Positions 1-5,362 of a DNA stretch of 10,194 nucleotides are shown in pieces. Below the pieces are notes generated by a model. The model saw nothing but the letters and a program-made list of their open reading frames with translations, was not told the DNA's origin and searched no databases. Source of the stretch: an uncultured Porphyromonadaceae bacterium. GTDB taxonomy: Bacteria > Bacteroidota > Bacteroidia > Bacteroidales > Muribaculaceae. Within the stretch, counting starts at the first letter, position 1; each line of letters starts with the position of its first letter. The stretch lies in contig CAJJOX010000072.1 of assembly GCA_905193485.1 (NCBI GenBank), forward strand, positions 1 through 10,194, given 5' to 3'. The position numbers were made by a program, and so were the translations under genes.

Positions 1-48
1 AAATTATTTGGCGGTTTATGAAAAACATAGTAGGTTTGTAGTGACCTA

Positions 49-97
49 TCATAAAACAATTACTATTAAGTACAAAATTATTCATAAAACAACTACT
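49..97. repeat. Two-copy 16-bp direct repeat
   Basis: TCATAAAACAATTACT (49-64) and TCATAAAACAACTACT (82-97) match at 15 of 16 positions, and their starts are 33 bp apart, about three helical turns. The surrounding DNA is AT-rich. A repeat at helical spacing could be a pair of protein-binding sites for a promoter beyond the left edge, or simple duplication. Function is not known. Confidence 0.5.
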
Positions 98-265
98 TAT
101 AAAGAGTCTGACTTTTTCAGACTGTGGTCAGGACTGATGCTCCACACTTTACATTCTTTACTAACAACGTCGATTAAGATAGGTTAGTCACGTTTGAAGC
201 CGGTTGCCGCGCCATCGCAGCCGTTTTCAGCAAAGGGGTTCAGTCAGTACAGCTCTCACCGCATT

Positions 266-303
266 ATCTCCGGTCGCGCGTCAGCTGCGGCCGGAGATTT
301 ATT
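266..303 (+). terminator. Strong hairpin, possible intrinsic terminator for a gene left of the window
   Basis: ATCTCCGG (266-273) pairs with CCGGAGAT (291-298). The stem extends inward through TCGCG (274-278) and TGCGG (286-290), with two G-T wobbles, to about 13 bp around a 7-base loop. TTTATT follows on the plus strand, which is a weak T-tract. On the minus strand no T-run follows, so rightward termination is the better reading. No upstream gene is visible to confirm it. Confidence 0.45.
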
Positions 304-324
304 CTCAATCAGATTTTGATATCG

Positions 325-420
325 TTTTGCAATTAGTCCGATATTGACCCATTTTAACCCTTTCCAAGCCTGCTTTTTTGCAATTAGTCCACTTTTTTGC
401 AATTAGTCCCACAATTAGTC
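325..420. repeat. Iteron-like direct repeats TTTTGCAATTAGTCC
   Basis: Three exact copies of the 15-mer TTTTGCAATTAGTCC lie at 325-339, 376-390 and 395-409. A shortened copy, CAATTAGTC, lies at 412-420. The second and third form a tandem with a 19-bp period in which the shared unit is CTTTTTTGCAATTAGTCC. Read on the minus strand the cluster is TGTGGGACTAATTGC followed inward by more GGACTAATTGCAAAA units. Multiple short repeats at an end beginning with TG are known from IS21-family insertion sequences, so this may be a solitary element end; no istA or istB gene is visible. A cluster of regulator-binding sites is the alternative. Confidence 0.6.
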
Positions 421-511
421 GTTTTTGCTGCTGTCCGCTTTTCTGCAGAAGTTACGGATGTGGTCGGCAATCGGGTCGCGCCACTATTGATTCATTATAA
501 AGAATCATATA

Positions 512-576
512 AATGAGATAAGAGAACTTCTAAATGAGATTGAGATAGGAATGAGATAAGGAAACGTATAAATGAG
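512..576. repeat. Imperfect repeat with 38-bp period built on ATGAGAT
   Basis: Positions 512-538 and 550-576 align at 23 of 27 bases; both start AATGAGATAAG and end TAAATGAG. Extra TGAGAT units occur between them (541-546). The period is 38 bp and the internal ATGAG units recur at 21 bp. On the minus strand the repeat would encode a Ser/Leu/Ile-rich peptide, which looks like simple-sequence DNA rather than protein. It may come from slippage or partial duplication. Confidence 0.5.
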
Positions 577-578
577 GC

Positions 579-610
579 TTGAGGGTCGTGTCTCGCGACA
601 AGGCCCTCAA
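579..610. other. Bulged hairpin in the intergenic region
   Basis: TTGAGG (579-584) pairs with CCTCAA (605-610), and an inner stem GTCG (585-588) pairs with CGAC (596-599), leaving one bulge (600-604) and a 7-base loop. There is no T-run on either side, so it is not a typical intrinsic terminator. It lies about 85 bp downstream of the minus-strand promoter match at 694-701 and would fall within any RNA made from it. Confidence 0.4.
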
Positions 611-693
611 TAAACATGTTGTAAAGTGTATACAGGGATGTCTTTTAACGTAAGTGTCTACCTCTGCTATACGCATTAGTTCATTTTGCGCTA

Positions 694-725
694 CAAATAT
701 ATTGTTTAAAAGTAGAAATGGCAAG
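694..725 (-). promoter_or_regulatory. Bacteroidetes-type promoter match facing left
   Basis: On the minus strand TATATTTG (701-694) matches the -7 consensus TAnnTTTG exactly. CTTG (725-722) lies 20 bp upstream, where the -33 TTTG is expected. Transcription would run left from about 690 into a region with no recognisable gene. The first downstream frame of any length starts at ATG 673 (47 codons, ending MRIAEV...YLNLI at 530) and is not recognised as a protein. A small untranslated RNA or a chance match are both possible. Confidence 0.3.
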
Positions 726-756
726 AAAAATCGTTAAATTTTATGCCATTTTAACG
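716..756. other. Two overlapping, mutually exclusive inverted repeats
   Basis: AAATGGCA (716-723) can pair with TGCCATTT (744-751), and CGTTAAA (732-738) can pair with TTTAACG (750-756). The right arms overlap by two bases and the second stem begins in the loop of the first, so both cannot form fully at once. The layout resembles an attenuator, but no gene start follows closely on the plus strand and the stems are AT-rich. Confidence 0.3.
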
Positions 757-770
757 GAGAAAGTAAAATG

Positions 771-794
771 TCGGCAGGATGATCGGCAGGATGA
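771..794. repeat. Perfect 12-bp tandem duplication
   Basis: TCGGCAGGATGA occurs twice head to tail at 771-782 and 783-794 with no mismatch. It lies in the spacer downstream of the exporter gene. Two units are consistent with a recent slippage event; no function is suggested. Confidence 0.7.
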
Positions 795-914
795 GTGGTG
801 TGTTTTGGTGAGCAGACGCCATGATGTCAGGTGCGCCTGAAATTAAGGCACAATGCAAAGTCGGTGTAACATGGTTGCGCGGGTATCCGATACCGTTCGT
901 TATCCGGAGGGTAA

Positions 915-2759
915 TCAGGATTTTGCTCCGGCGATTGATTGCATCGAAACGAGGCGCGTGTAGTAGCCGTTGAGCTTCATCAGCTGGTCGTGGGTGCCTT
1001 GCTCCACAATGCGCCCTTCGTGCATCACGCAGATTGTGGTCGCGTTTTTGATCGTTGACAGTCGGTGGGCGATGACGAGTGTAGTGCGGTCTTTCATCAG
1101 ACGGTCGAGAGCCTGCTGCACAAGCAGCTCGCTCTCACTGTCGAGAGCCGAGGTGGCTTCGTCGAGTATGAGGATCGGCGGATTTTTCAGGATGGCGCGT
1201 GCGATTGAAATCCTTTGGCGTTGTCCGCCCGACAGACGGCATCCGCGGTCGCCGATATTGGTCTGATAACCGTTTTCGCTTGCCATGATGAAATCGTGGG
1301 CATTGGCTATGCGGGCGGCCTGCTCGACTTGTTCGGGTGTGGCGTCGGTGACGCCGAATGTGATGTTGTTGTAGAAAGTGTCGTTGAACAGGATGGCTTC
1401 CTGGTTGACATTGCCCATCAGCGAGCGGAGATCGTGTACGCGGAGATCGCGCACATCAATGCCGTCGATGGTGATCCGCCCCTTGTCGACATCATAGAAA
1501 CGGGGCAAAAGATCGGCGAGTGTCGATTTGCCGCTGCCGCTCTGACCGACAAGCGCCACCGTTTCGCCCGGCCGGATTCGAATGTTGATATCGCAGGCCA
1601 CCGGCACCTCTTTGTCGTAGCCGAAAGTCACATCTTCGTAGACGACTTCGCCGCGGAGGCTGCCGATGTTTTGCGGATGTTCCGGATCGGCGATGGGGTT
1701 GACCGCGTTGAGGATTTTGTCGACTCGATCCATCGATGCCAGACCTTTTTGTATGGTGTACATGGCTTTCGAAAGATCTTTGGCCGGATTGATGATGCTG
1801 TAGAAGATCACAAGATAGTAGATGAATTCGGGAGCGCTGATGTGTGACGATCCCGAAAGGATCAGCGTGCCGCCGAACCATAACACGATTGCGATGGTGA
1901 GTGTGCCCAGAAACTCGCTCATGGGGTGTGCGAGCGACTGACGGCGTGCCACTTTGTTTGACAGTTCGAAGAACCGTTGTGTGCCGCGGTGGAAGCGGTC
2001 ACACACTTTTTTCTCGGCGTTGAACGCTTTGATGATGCGCAGGCCGCCAAGCGTTTCTTCGATATTGCTCATCAGCGAGCCCCATTGCTCCTGCGTTTCG
2101 AGTGAGGCGCGTTTGAGGTGCTTGCCGATGCGACCCATGGCGAAACCGGCAATCGGCAGCAGCACGAGCACGAAGAGGGTGAGTTGCCAGCTCATCACCA
2201 CCATCATGCTGAGGCAGGCAATGATCATCACCGGATTTTTGAATGCCATGTCGAGCGACGACATGATCGAGTTTTCGATTTCGGCCACATCACCGCTCAT
2301 GCGTGCCATTACATCACCTTTACGCTCCGATGTGAAGAATCCGATCGGCAGTCGCACGATCTTGTCGTAGACGTGATTTCGTATGTCGCGGACGATGCCC
2401 GAGCGCAGCGGTATGATGAAATATGATGCAAGATAGGCGCTTCCGGTCTTGAGAGCCGTGGAAATGACCAGCGTCACTCCAAGCAGCGCCAGCGTCACCG
2501 ATGACCCCCATGCTTCGATGGCTTCCTGCGTGAAATAGTAGAAGTTGTTGATCAGCACGTCCTTGAAGTTGCCGTCGGCGAGTGACATATAGGTGTAGAC
2601 GCCGTCGTTGATCTGAAAGAGCATCTCCAGGATCGGCATTATCATGGCAAACGAGAAGAGCGTGAGCACTGCCGACAAGAGGTTGAACAGGATGTTGAGC
2701 GCCAGATATTTTTTATATGGCGGCACAAATCGTTTCAGAAGGCTCCAGAGTTGACCCAT
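915..2759 (-). CDS. msbA: MsbA-like ABC exporter, fused permease and ATPase
   Basis: A 614-residue half-transporter of the type I ABC exporter fold. The family works as a homodimer in the inner membrane; MsbA members flip lipid A-core using ATP. About residues 17-330 form the six-helix membrane domain, with clear hydrophobic stretches near the start (LNILFNLLSAVLTLFSFAMI) and in the middle. The ATPase domain has Walker A GQSGSGKST at 405-413, signature LSGGQ at 509-513, Walker B LILDEA with catalytic Glu534 and an H-loop His565. The frame stays open to an ATG at 2828, but I chose the ATG at 2759 because homologues begin near MGQLWSLLKRF and because a -7 promoter match lies inside the extra 23 codons. 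Divergence from lpxB supports a lipid A role. Other lipid or drug exporters share this architecture, so the substrate is inferred. Confidence 0.85.
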   Translation of the reverse strand: MGQLWSLLKRFVPPYKKYLALNILFNLLSAVLTLFSFAMIMPILEMLFQINDGVYTYMSLADGNFKDVLINNFYYFTQEAIEAWGSSVTLALLGVTLVISTALKTGSAYLASYFIIPLRSGIVRDIRNHVYDKIVRLPIGFFTSERKGDVMARMSGDVAEIENSIMSSLDMAFKNPVMIIACLSMMVVMSWQLTLFVLVLLPIAGFAMGRIGKHLKRASLETQEQWGSLMSNIEETLGGLRIIKAFNAEKKVCDRFHRGTQRFFELSNKVARRQSLAHPMSEFLGTLTIAIVLWFGGTLILSGSSHISAPEFIYYLVIFYSIINPAKDLSKAMYTIQKGLASMDRVDKILNAVNPIADPEHPQNIGSLRGEVVYEDVTFGYDKEVPVACDINIRIRPGETVALVGQSGSGKSTLADLLPRFYDVDKGRITIDGIDVRDLRVHDLRSLMGNVNQEAILFNDTFYNNITFGVTDATPEQVEQAARIANAHDFIMASENGYQTNIGDRGCRLSGGQRQRISIARAILKNPPILILDEATSALDSESELLVQQALDRLMKDRTTLVIAHRLSTIKNATTICVMHEGRIVEQGTHDQLMKLNGYYTRLVSMQSIAGAKS

Positions 2760-2816
2760 TGTATAGATGTGTGGTTTTAGGGGTGCGTGATTATGGTATG
2801 GCGGATGTTTGGATTG

Positions 2817-2824
2817 CAAAATTA
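2817..2824 (-). promoter_or_regulatory. Predicted -7 element of the msbA-like gene
   Basis: On the minus strand TAATTTTG (2824-2817) fits TAnnTTTG exactly. Transcription would start near 2810, giving a leader of about 50 bases before the ATG at 2759. No good -33 TTTG is seen near 2845-2848, and that position falls in the lpxB -7 element on the other strand. The promoter argues against translation from the upstream ATG at 2828. Confidence 0.45.
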
Positions 2825-2845
2825 GCAAAAAATCCCGAAAAGTGT

Positions 2846-2853
2846 TATCTTTG
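2846..2853 (+). promoter_or_regulatory. Predicted -7 element of lpxB, implying a nearly leaderless mRNA
   Basis: TATCTTTG fits TAnnTTTG exactly and ends four bases before the lpxB ATG (2858). Family knowledge puts transcription start a few bases past this element, so the mRNA would begin at or within a base or two of the start codon. The -33 position (about 2822-2825) reads TTAG, a weak match, and overlaps the -7 element of the opposite gene. Confidence 0.5.
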
Positions 2854-2857
2854 AGCC

Positions 2858-4006
2858 ATGCATTACTTTATTTCGGCGGGGGAGCCTTCGGGCGATCTCC
2901 ATGCGGCGGCTCTTATCGAGAGCCTTAAGGCCTGTGACCCGCAGGCCGGATTCACCTTTCTCGGCGGCGATCTGATGTCGGCGGCGGTAGGCTGTGAGCC
3001 GGTCATTCACTATAAGCGCATGGCTTTCATGGGCTTCAGTGAAGTGCTTCGCAATCTCCGCACAATTTTTGCCAATTTCGACACTGCGAAGAAAGCGATT
3101 GATGCTTCGCGTTGCGATGCACTCATTCTTGTCGACTATCCCGGTTTCAATCTCAAACTGGCCCGTTATGCCCGGAAAGCGGGTGTGCCGGTGTTTTATT
3201 ATATCGCTCCGAAGGTGTGGGCGTGGAAGGAATGGCGTGTCAGGCAATTGCGCCGTGATGTGCGCCATGTGCTGAGCATATTGCCTTTCGAAGTCGATTA
3301 CTTTCGCGGCAAGGGAGTGAAAGTCAGCTATGTCGGCAATCCTTCGCGTGAGGAAGTCGACGCCCGGCTGAGTTCGATGCCATCGTTTGATGAATTCATC
3401 GGACGGCACGGCCTTGACGGATCGCGGCCGCTGCTGGCGCTTGTGCCCGGAAGTCGGCGTGGCGAGATAAAGAACAATCTTCCGATAATGGATGCCGTGG
3501 CACGTCTTCATCCTGAAATGCAGGCTGTCGTAGCCGGAGCGCCGGGAATAGACAGGGCCTATTATGACAGTTTCACGACGCTGCCCGTAATCGAAGGAGA
3601 TACCTTCGGCTTGATGCGTAACGCTACGGCCGCGCTCGTCACATCAGGAACGGCCACGCTCGAATGTGCGTTGGCCGGCACGCCGCAGGTGGTTTGCTAC
3701 CGGGCGAACGGCGTCAAGTTCAGCTACAATATCATGAAGCATCTGCTGAAGGTGCGCTATGTGTCGCTTCCGAATCTTATCGCTGATGCTCCTGTCATTC
3801 CCGAAATGCTTGTGCATCTGTGTACTGTCGAAGCCGTCAATGACAAACTCACCGATATTCTTCCCGGCGCTCCGGGACGTGATCGGCAGTTGGCCGGCTA
3901 TGCTGTCATGCGAGAGCGTCTCGGCACCCAGGCCGCGGCTGAAAGCGCCGCCCGAATCATAGTCAACGATCTTAAGAACGAAAATCATGGTGATAACAGA
4001 GATTGA
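2858..4006 (+). CDS. lpxB: Lipid-A-disaccharide synthase
   Basis: Glycosyltransferase family 19 enzyme that joins UDP-2,3-diacylglucosamine to lipid X (2,3-diacylglucosamine 1-phosphate), making the beta-1,6 lipid A disaccharide at the cytoplasmic face of the inner membrane. At 382 residues it has the usual length. Visible family motifs are AGEPSGDLHAA (7-17), DYPGFN (93-98), PKVWAW (118-123), the nucleotide-binding loop PGSRRGE (197-203) and SGTATLE (263-269). The start is secure because homologues also begin two to six residues before the AGE.SGD motif. The next gene overlaps its end by 20 bases, suggesting translational coupling. It is divergent from the msbA-like gene, so two lipid A steps share one control region. 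Confidence 0.95.
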   Translation: MHYFISAGEPSGDLHAAALIESLKACDPQAGFTFLGGDLMSAAVGCEPVIHYKRMAFMGFSEVLRNLRTIFANFDTAKKAIDASRCDALILVDYPGFNLKLARYARKAGVPVFYYIAPKVWAWKEWRVRQLRRDVRHVLSILPFEVDYFRGKGVKVSYVGNPSREEVDARLSSMPSFDEFIGRHGLDGSRPLLALVPGSRRGEIKNNLPIMDAVARLHPEMQAVVAGAPGIDRAYYDSFTTLPVIEGDTFGLMRNATAALVTSGTATLECALAGTPQVVCYRANGVKFSYNIMKHLLKVRYVSLPNLIADAPVIPEMLVHLCTVEAVNDKLTDILPGAPGRDRQLAGYAVMRERLGTQAAAESAARIIVNDLKNENHGDNRD

Positions 4007-4520
4007 TCCCCGATATTCAGAGAGGGTCGACAGACTGAAACATAGAGGAAAAATACGCGTGCTTTTCATTTGCCTGGGCAATATCTGCCGCAGCCCTGCG
4101 GCGGAGGCTCTTATGCGGGAAGTGGTGGAAGACCATCATGCCGGTGACAGGTGGCTGATCGATTCGGCCGGCCTTGGCGATTGGCATGTCGGAGATCTGC
4201 CCGATCCGCGGATGCGTGCCCACGCACGTCAGCGCGGACTGTGTCTTGAACATGTGTGCCGGCAGATACGCGAGTCGGATTTTGATGATTTCGATATCAT
4301 CATAGGCATGGATGCATCCAACATCTCCCGGTTGGACGATATTGCGCCTACGGTTGAGGCTAAGGAAAAGATTGTTCCTATGGCTGTTTTTTTCGGCGAT
4401 TATTCTCGATTCGATCATGTGCCCGACCCATATTATGACGGCGCACAGGGCTTCGAAACCGTACTTGATATCCTCACCGACGCCACACGCAATCTCTATG
4501 ATACATTGTCGGACAAATAG
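3987..4520 (+). CDS. Low-molecular-weight protein-tyrosine phosphatase
   Basis: A 177-residue member of the LMW-PTP/arsenate-reductase-like family of cytoplasmic phosphatases. The P-loop CLGNICR places the nucleophile Cys29 and Arg35 in the CX5R signature, followed by SP. The general acid Asp147 lies in DPYY, which marks a true tyrosine phosphatase rather than an arsenate reductase. Usual members have about 155 residues; this one has an extra basic N-terminus of about 22. The ATG at 3987 lies inside lpxB and is the only ATG before the catalytic loop; a GTG at 4059 would remove the extension but leave only four residues before the catalytic Cys. In other bacteria such enzymes often act on polysaccharide-assembly tyrosine kinases, but no kinase is visible here. 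The substrate is unknown. Confidence 0.9.
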   Translation: MVITEIDPRYSERVDRLKHRGKIRVLFICLGNICRSPAAEALMREVVEDHHAGDRWLIDSAGLGDWHVGDLPDPRMRAHARQRGLCLEHVCRQIRESDFDDFDIIIGMDASNISRLDDIAPTVEAKEKIVPMAVFFGDYSRFDHVPDPYYDGAQGFETVLDILTDATRNLYDTLSDK

Positions 4521-4588
4521 CGCCGCGACTTTTGTGGCATGATATTTGTTATATTCATTGACATTGATAAACAAAAACGATAATAATT
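4521..4588 (+). promoter_or_regulatory. AT-rich leader before slyD, possible promoter
   Basis: The 68-bp gap has TTTG at 4531-4534 and TATTCATTG at 4552-4560, a one-base-longer, imperfect -7 match. The last 20 bases before the ATG are A-rich, as expected for translation initiation in Bacteroidetes, and show no Shine-Dalgarno site. No terminator hairpin follows the phosphatase stop, so slyD could also be read from lpxB. Confidence 0.25.
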
Positions 4589-5170
4589 ATGGAAAAAATC
4601 GAACCCGGAAAATATGTAGAACTCGGCTATGATCTCTATCAGATTGATACCGATGGAGAAAAACTTGTGCATCAGACAGATGCCGAAGATCCCGAACGTT
4701 TTGTGTTCGGTGTGACGCGTGGCGTTATCGTGCCTCTCGAGAAGGCCATCGAAGGGCTTGAGCCCGGAGCGACGTTTGACGTTACCGTGAAGTCGGCTGA
4801 GGCTTTCGGCGCGCATGACCCCGAACAGGTGGCAACCCTGCCGCGTGAGATATTTGAAGTCGACGGCAAGTTTGATGCCGATGTCGTGAAACCCGGAGCC
4901 ATTCTGCCTATGATGACCGCCGACGGTTATCGCATCAACGGTGTCGTTGAATCGGTCGGCGACAAGGAAGTGAAAATGGATTTCAATCATCCGCTTGCCG
5001 GCAAAGATGTGCGGTTTAAGGGAAACATTATCACCGTGCGAGATGCTACTGCCGAGGAACTTAAGCCTCAAAGCGGCTGCGGTTGCGGCTGCGGCGATTG
5101 CGGCGATGGTTGCGATTGCGATGGCGAAGGCCACCATTGCGGCGATGACGCTTGCGGCTGCGGCAAGTGA
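4589..5170 (+). CDS. slyD: SlyD-type FKBP peptidyl-prolyl isomerase with Cys/His-rich tail
   Basis: A 193-residue cytoplasmic prolyl cis-trans isomerase and chaperone of the SlyD group. The FKBP fold is split by an insert-in-flap domain: residues 1 to about 70 include VFGVTRGVIVPLEKAIEGL and EPGATFDVTV; the insert covers roughly 72-130 (EAFGAHDPEQVATLPREIF); the fold closes with NHPLAGKDVRFKGNIITV. Residues 163-193 form a Gly/Asp/Cys-rich tail with nine Cys and a His-His pair. In E. coli a similar Cys/His/Asp tail binds nickel and other metals and helps hydrogenase maturation. Here metal binding is inferred, and no hydrogenase gene is nearby. The start ATG follows an A-rich leader and is the only sensible one. 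The gene may be read with lpxB and the phosphatase gene. Confidence 0.93.
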   Translation: MEKIEPGKYVELGYDLYQIDTDGEKLVHQTDAEDPERFVFGVTRGVIVPLEKAIEGLEPGATFDVTVKSAEAFGAHDPEQVATLPREIFEVDGKFDADVVKPGAILPMMTADGYRINGVVESVGDKEVKMDFNHPLAGKDVRFKGNIITVRDATAEELKPQSGCGCGCGDCGDGCDCDGEGHHCGDDACGCGK

Positions 5171-5200
5171 CACTCTGACAAATTAAAGAACATAAGGCCT

Positions 5201-5282
5201 GTTTGCCGGGCCTTCGGATAAATGGCGGCACGCTCACATTCCATCGTGTGACGTGTCGCTCTTTGTCGTGTCGGGGCTATCG
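5201..5282. repeat. Dispersed ~82-bp repeat, copy 1
   Basis: Begins GTTTGCCGGGCCTTCGGATA and ends GTGTCGGGGCTATCG. By hand alignment it matches the copy at 8153-8232 at 71 of 82 positions, in the same orientation, with one 2-base gap. The CGTGT unit recurs three times inside it and short GCCG/CGGC arms flank its left part. It fills most of the convergent gap between slyD and the outer membrane protein gene. Flanking sequence differs between copies on the left. No transposase or known element type is recognised. Confidence 0.75.
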
Positions 5283-5307
5283 TCAGGCGCCGGTACCGCA
5301 TCGCCAT

Positions 5308-5335
5308 AAAAGAAAACCCCGGCATCACTGCCGGG
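5308..5335 (-). terminator. Intrinsic terminator of the outer membrane protein gene
   Basis: CCCGGCA (5318-5324) and TGCCGGG (5329-5335) form a perfect 7-bp GC-rich stem around a 4-base loop. On the minus strand it is followed by GGTTTTCTTTTA, a classic T-tract, 28 bp past the stop at 5363. In the plus direction only ATTTC follows, so it may end slyD transcription weakly as well. Confidence 0.85.
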
Positions 5336-5362
5336 ATTTCGGTGTTGTATGATTCGCTGTTT

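Larger units (their letters stand above)
1..914. other. Long intergenic, repeat-rich region without a recognisable gene
   Basis: No reading frame here resembles a known protein. The left part (about 1-190) and the middle (about 480-760) are AT-rich; the rest is nearer the base composition of the genes. It holds a two-copy 16-bp direct repeat (49-64, 82-97), a strong hairpin (266-298), three to four copies of an ATTAGTC-containing repeat (325-420), an inverted repeat with 6-bp arms TGATTC/GAATCA (488-507), ATGAGAT repeats (512-576), a hairpin (579-610), a minus-strand promoter match (694-701), two overlapping alternative hairpins (716-756) and a 12-bp tandem repeat (771-794). Short imperfect hairpins at 827-840 (TCAGG/CCTGA) and 882-894 (GGTAT/ATACC) lie just past the stop of the exporter gene. 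Neither has a following T-run on the minus strand, so no convincing terminator for that gene was found. Confidence 0.7.

Noticed and set aside
1..85. Minus-strand frame from ATG 85 open to the left edge (28 codons).
   Set aside because: Too short to judge, no promoter consensus upstream and no recognisable sequence.
2..187. Plus-strand frame open from the left edge to a TAG at 185-187 (about 61 codons), possibly the end of a gene.
   Set aside because: The translation is Lys/Thr/Ile-rich, follows the direct repeat and resembles no known protein; AT-rich DNA can stay open this long by chance. The terminator-like hairpin at 266-303 leaves it open as a weak possibility.
325..420. CRISPR array.
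   Set aside because: Repeats are only 15 bp, spacing is irregular (51, 19, 12-17 bp) and no cas gene is present.
530..724. 64-codon minus-strand frame as a real gene.
   Set aside because: Its first ATG lies upstream of the predicted transcription start, its end is made of the ATGAGAT repeat, and the peptide is not recognised. Kept only as a possible small RNA finding.
1215..1847. Long plus-strand frame (210 codons) opposite the ABC exporter gene.
   Set aside because: It is the antisense shadow of the conserved ATPase domain; GC-rich codons on the coding strand keep the complementary frame open, and the peptide has no family features.
2760..2828. Upstream ATG at 2828 as the start of the MsbA-like protein.
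   Set aside because: The added 23 residues (His/Pro-rich) do not fit the family, and the -7 promoter element lies within them.
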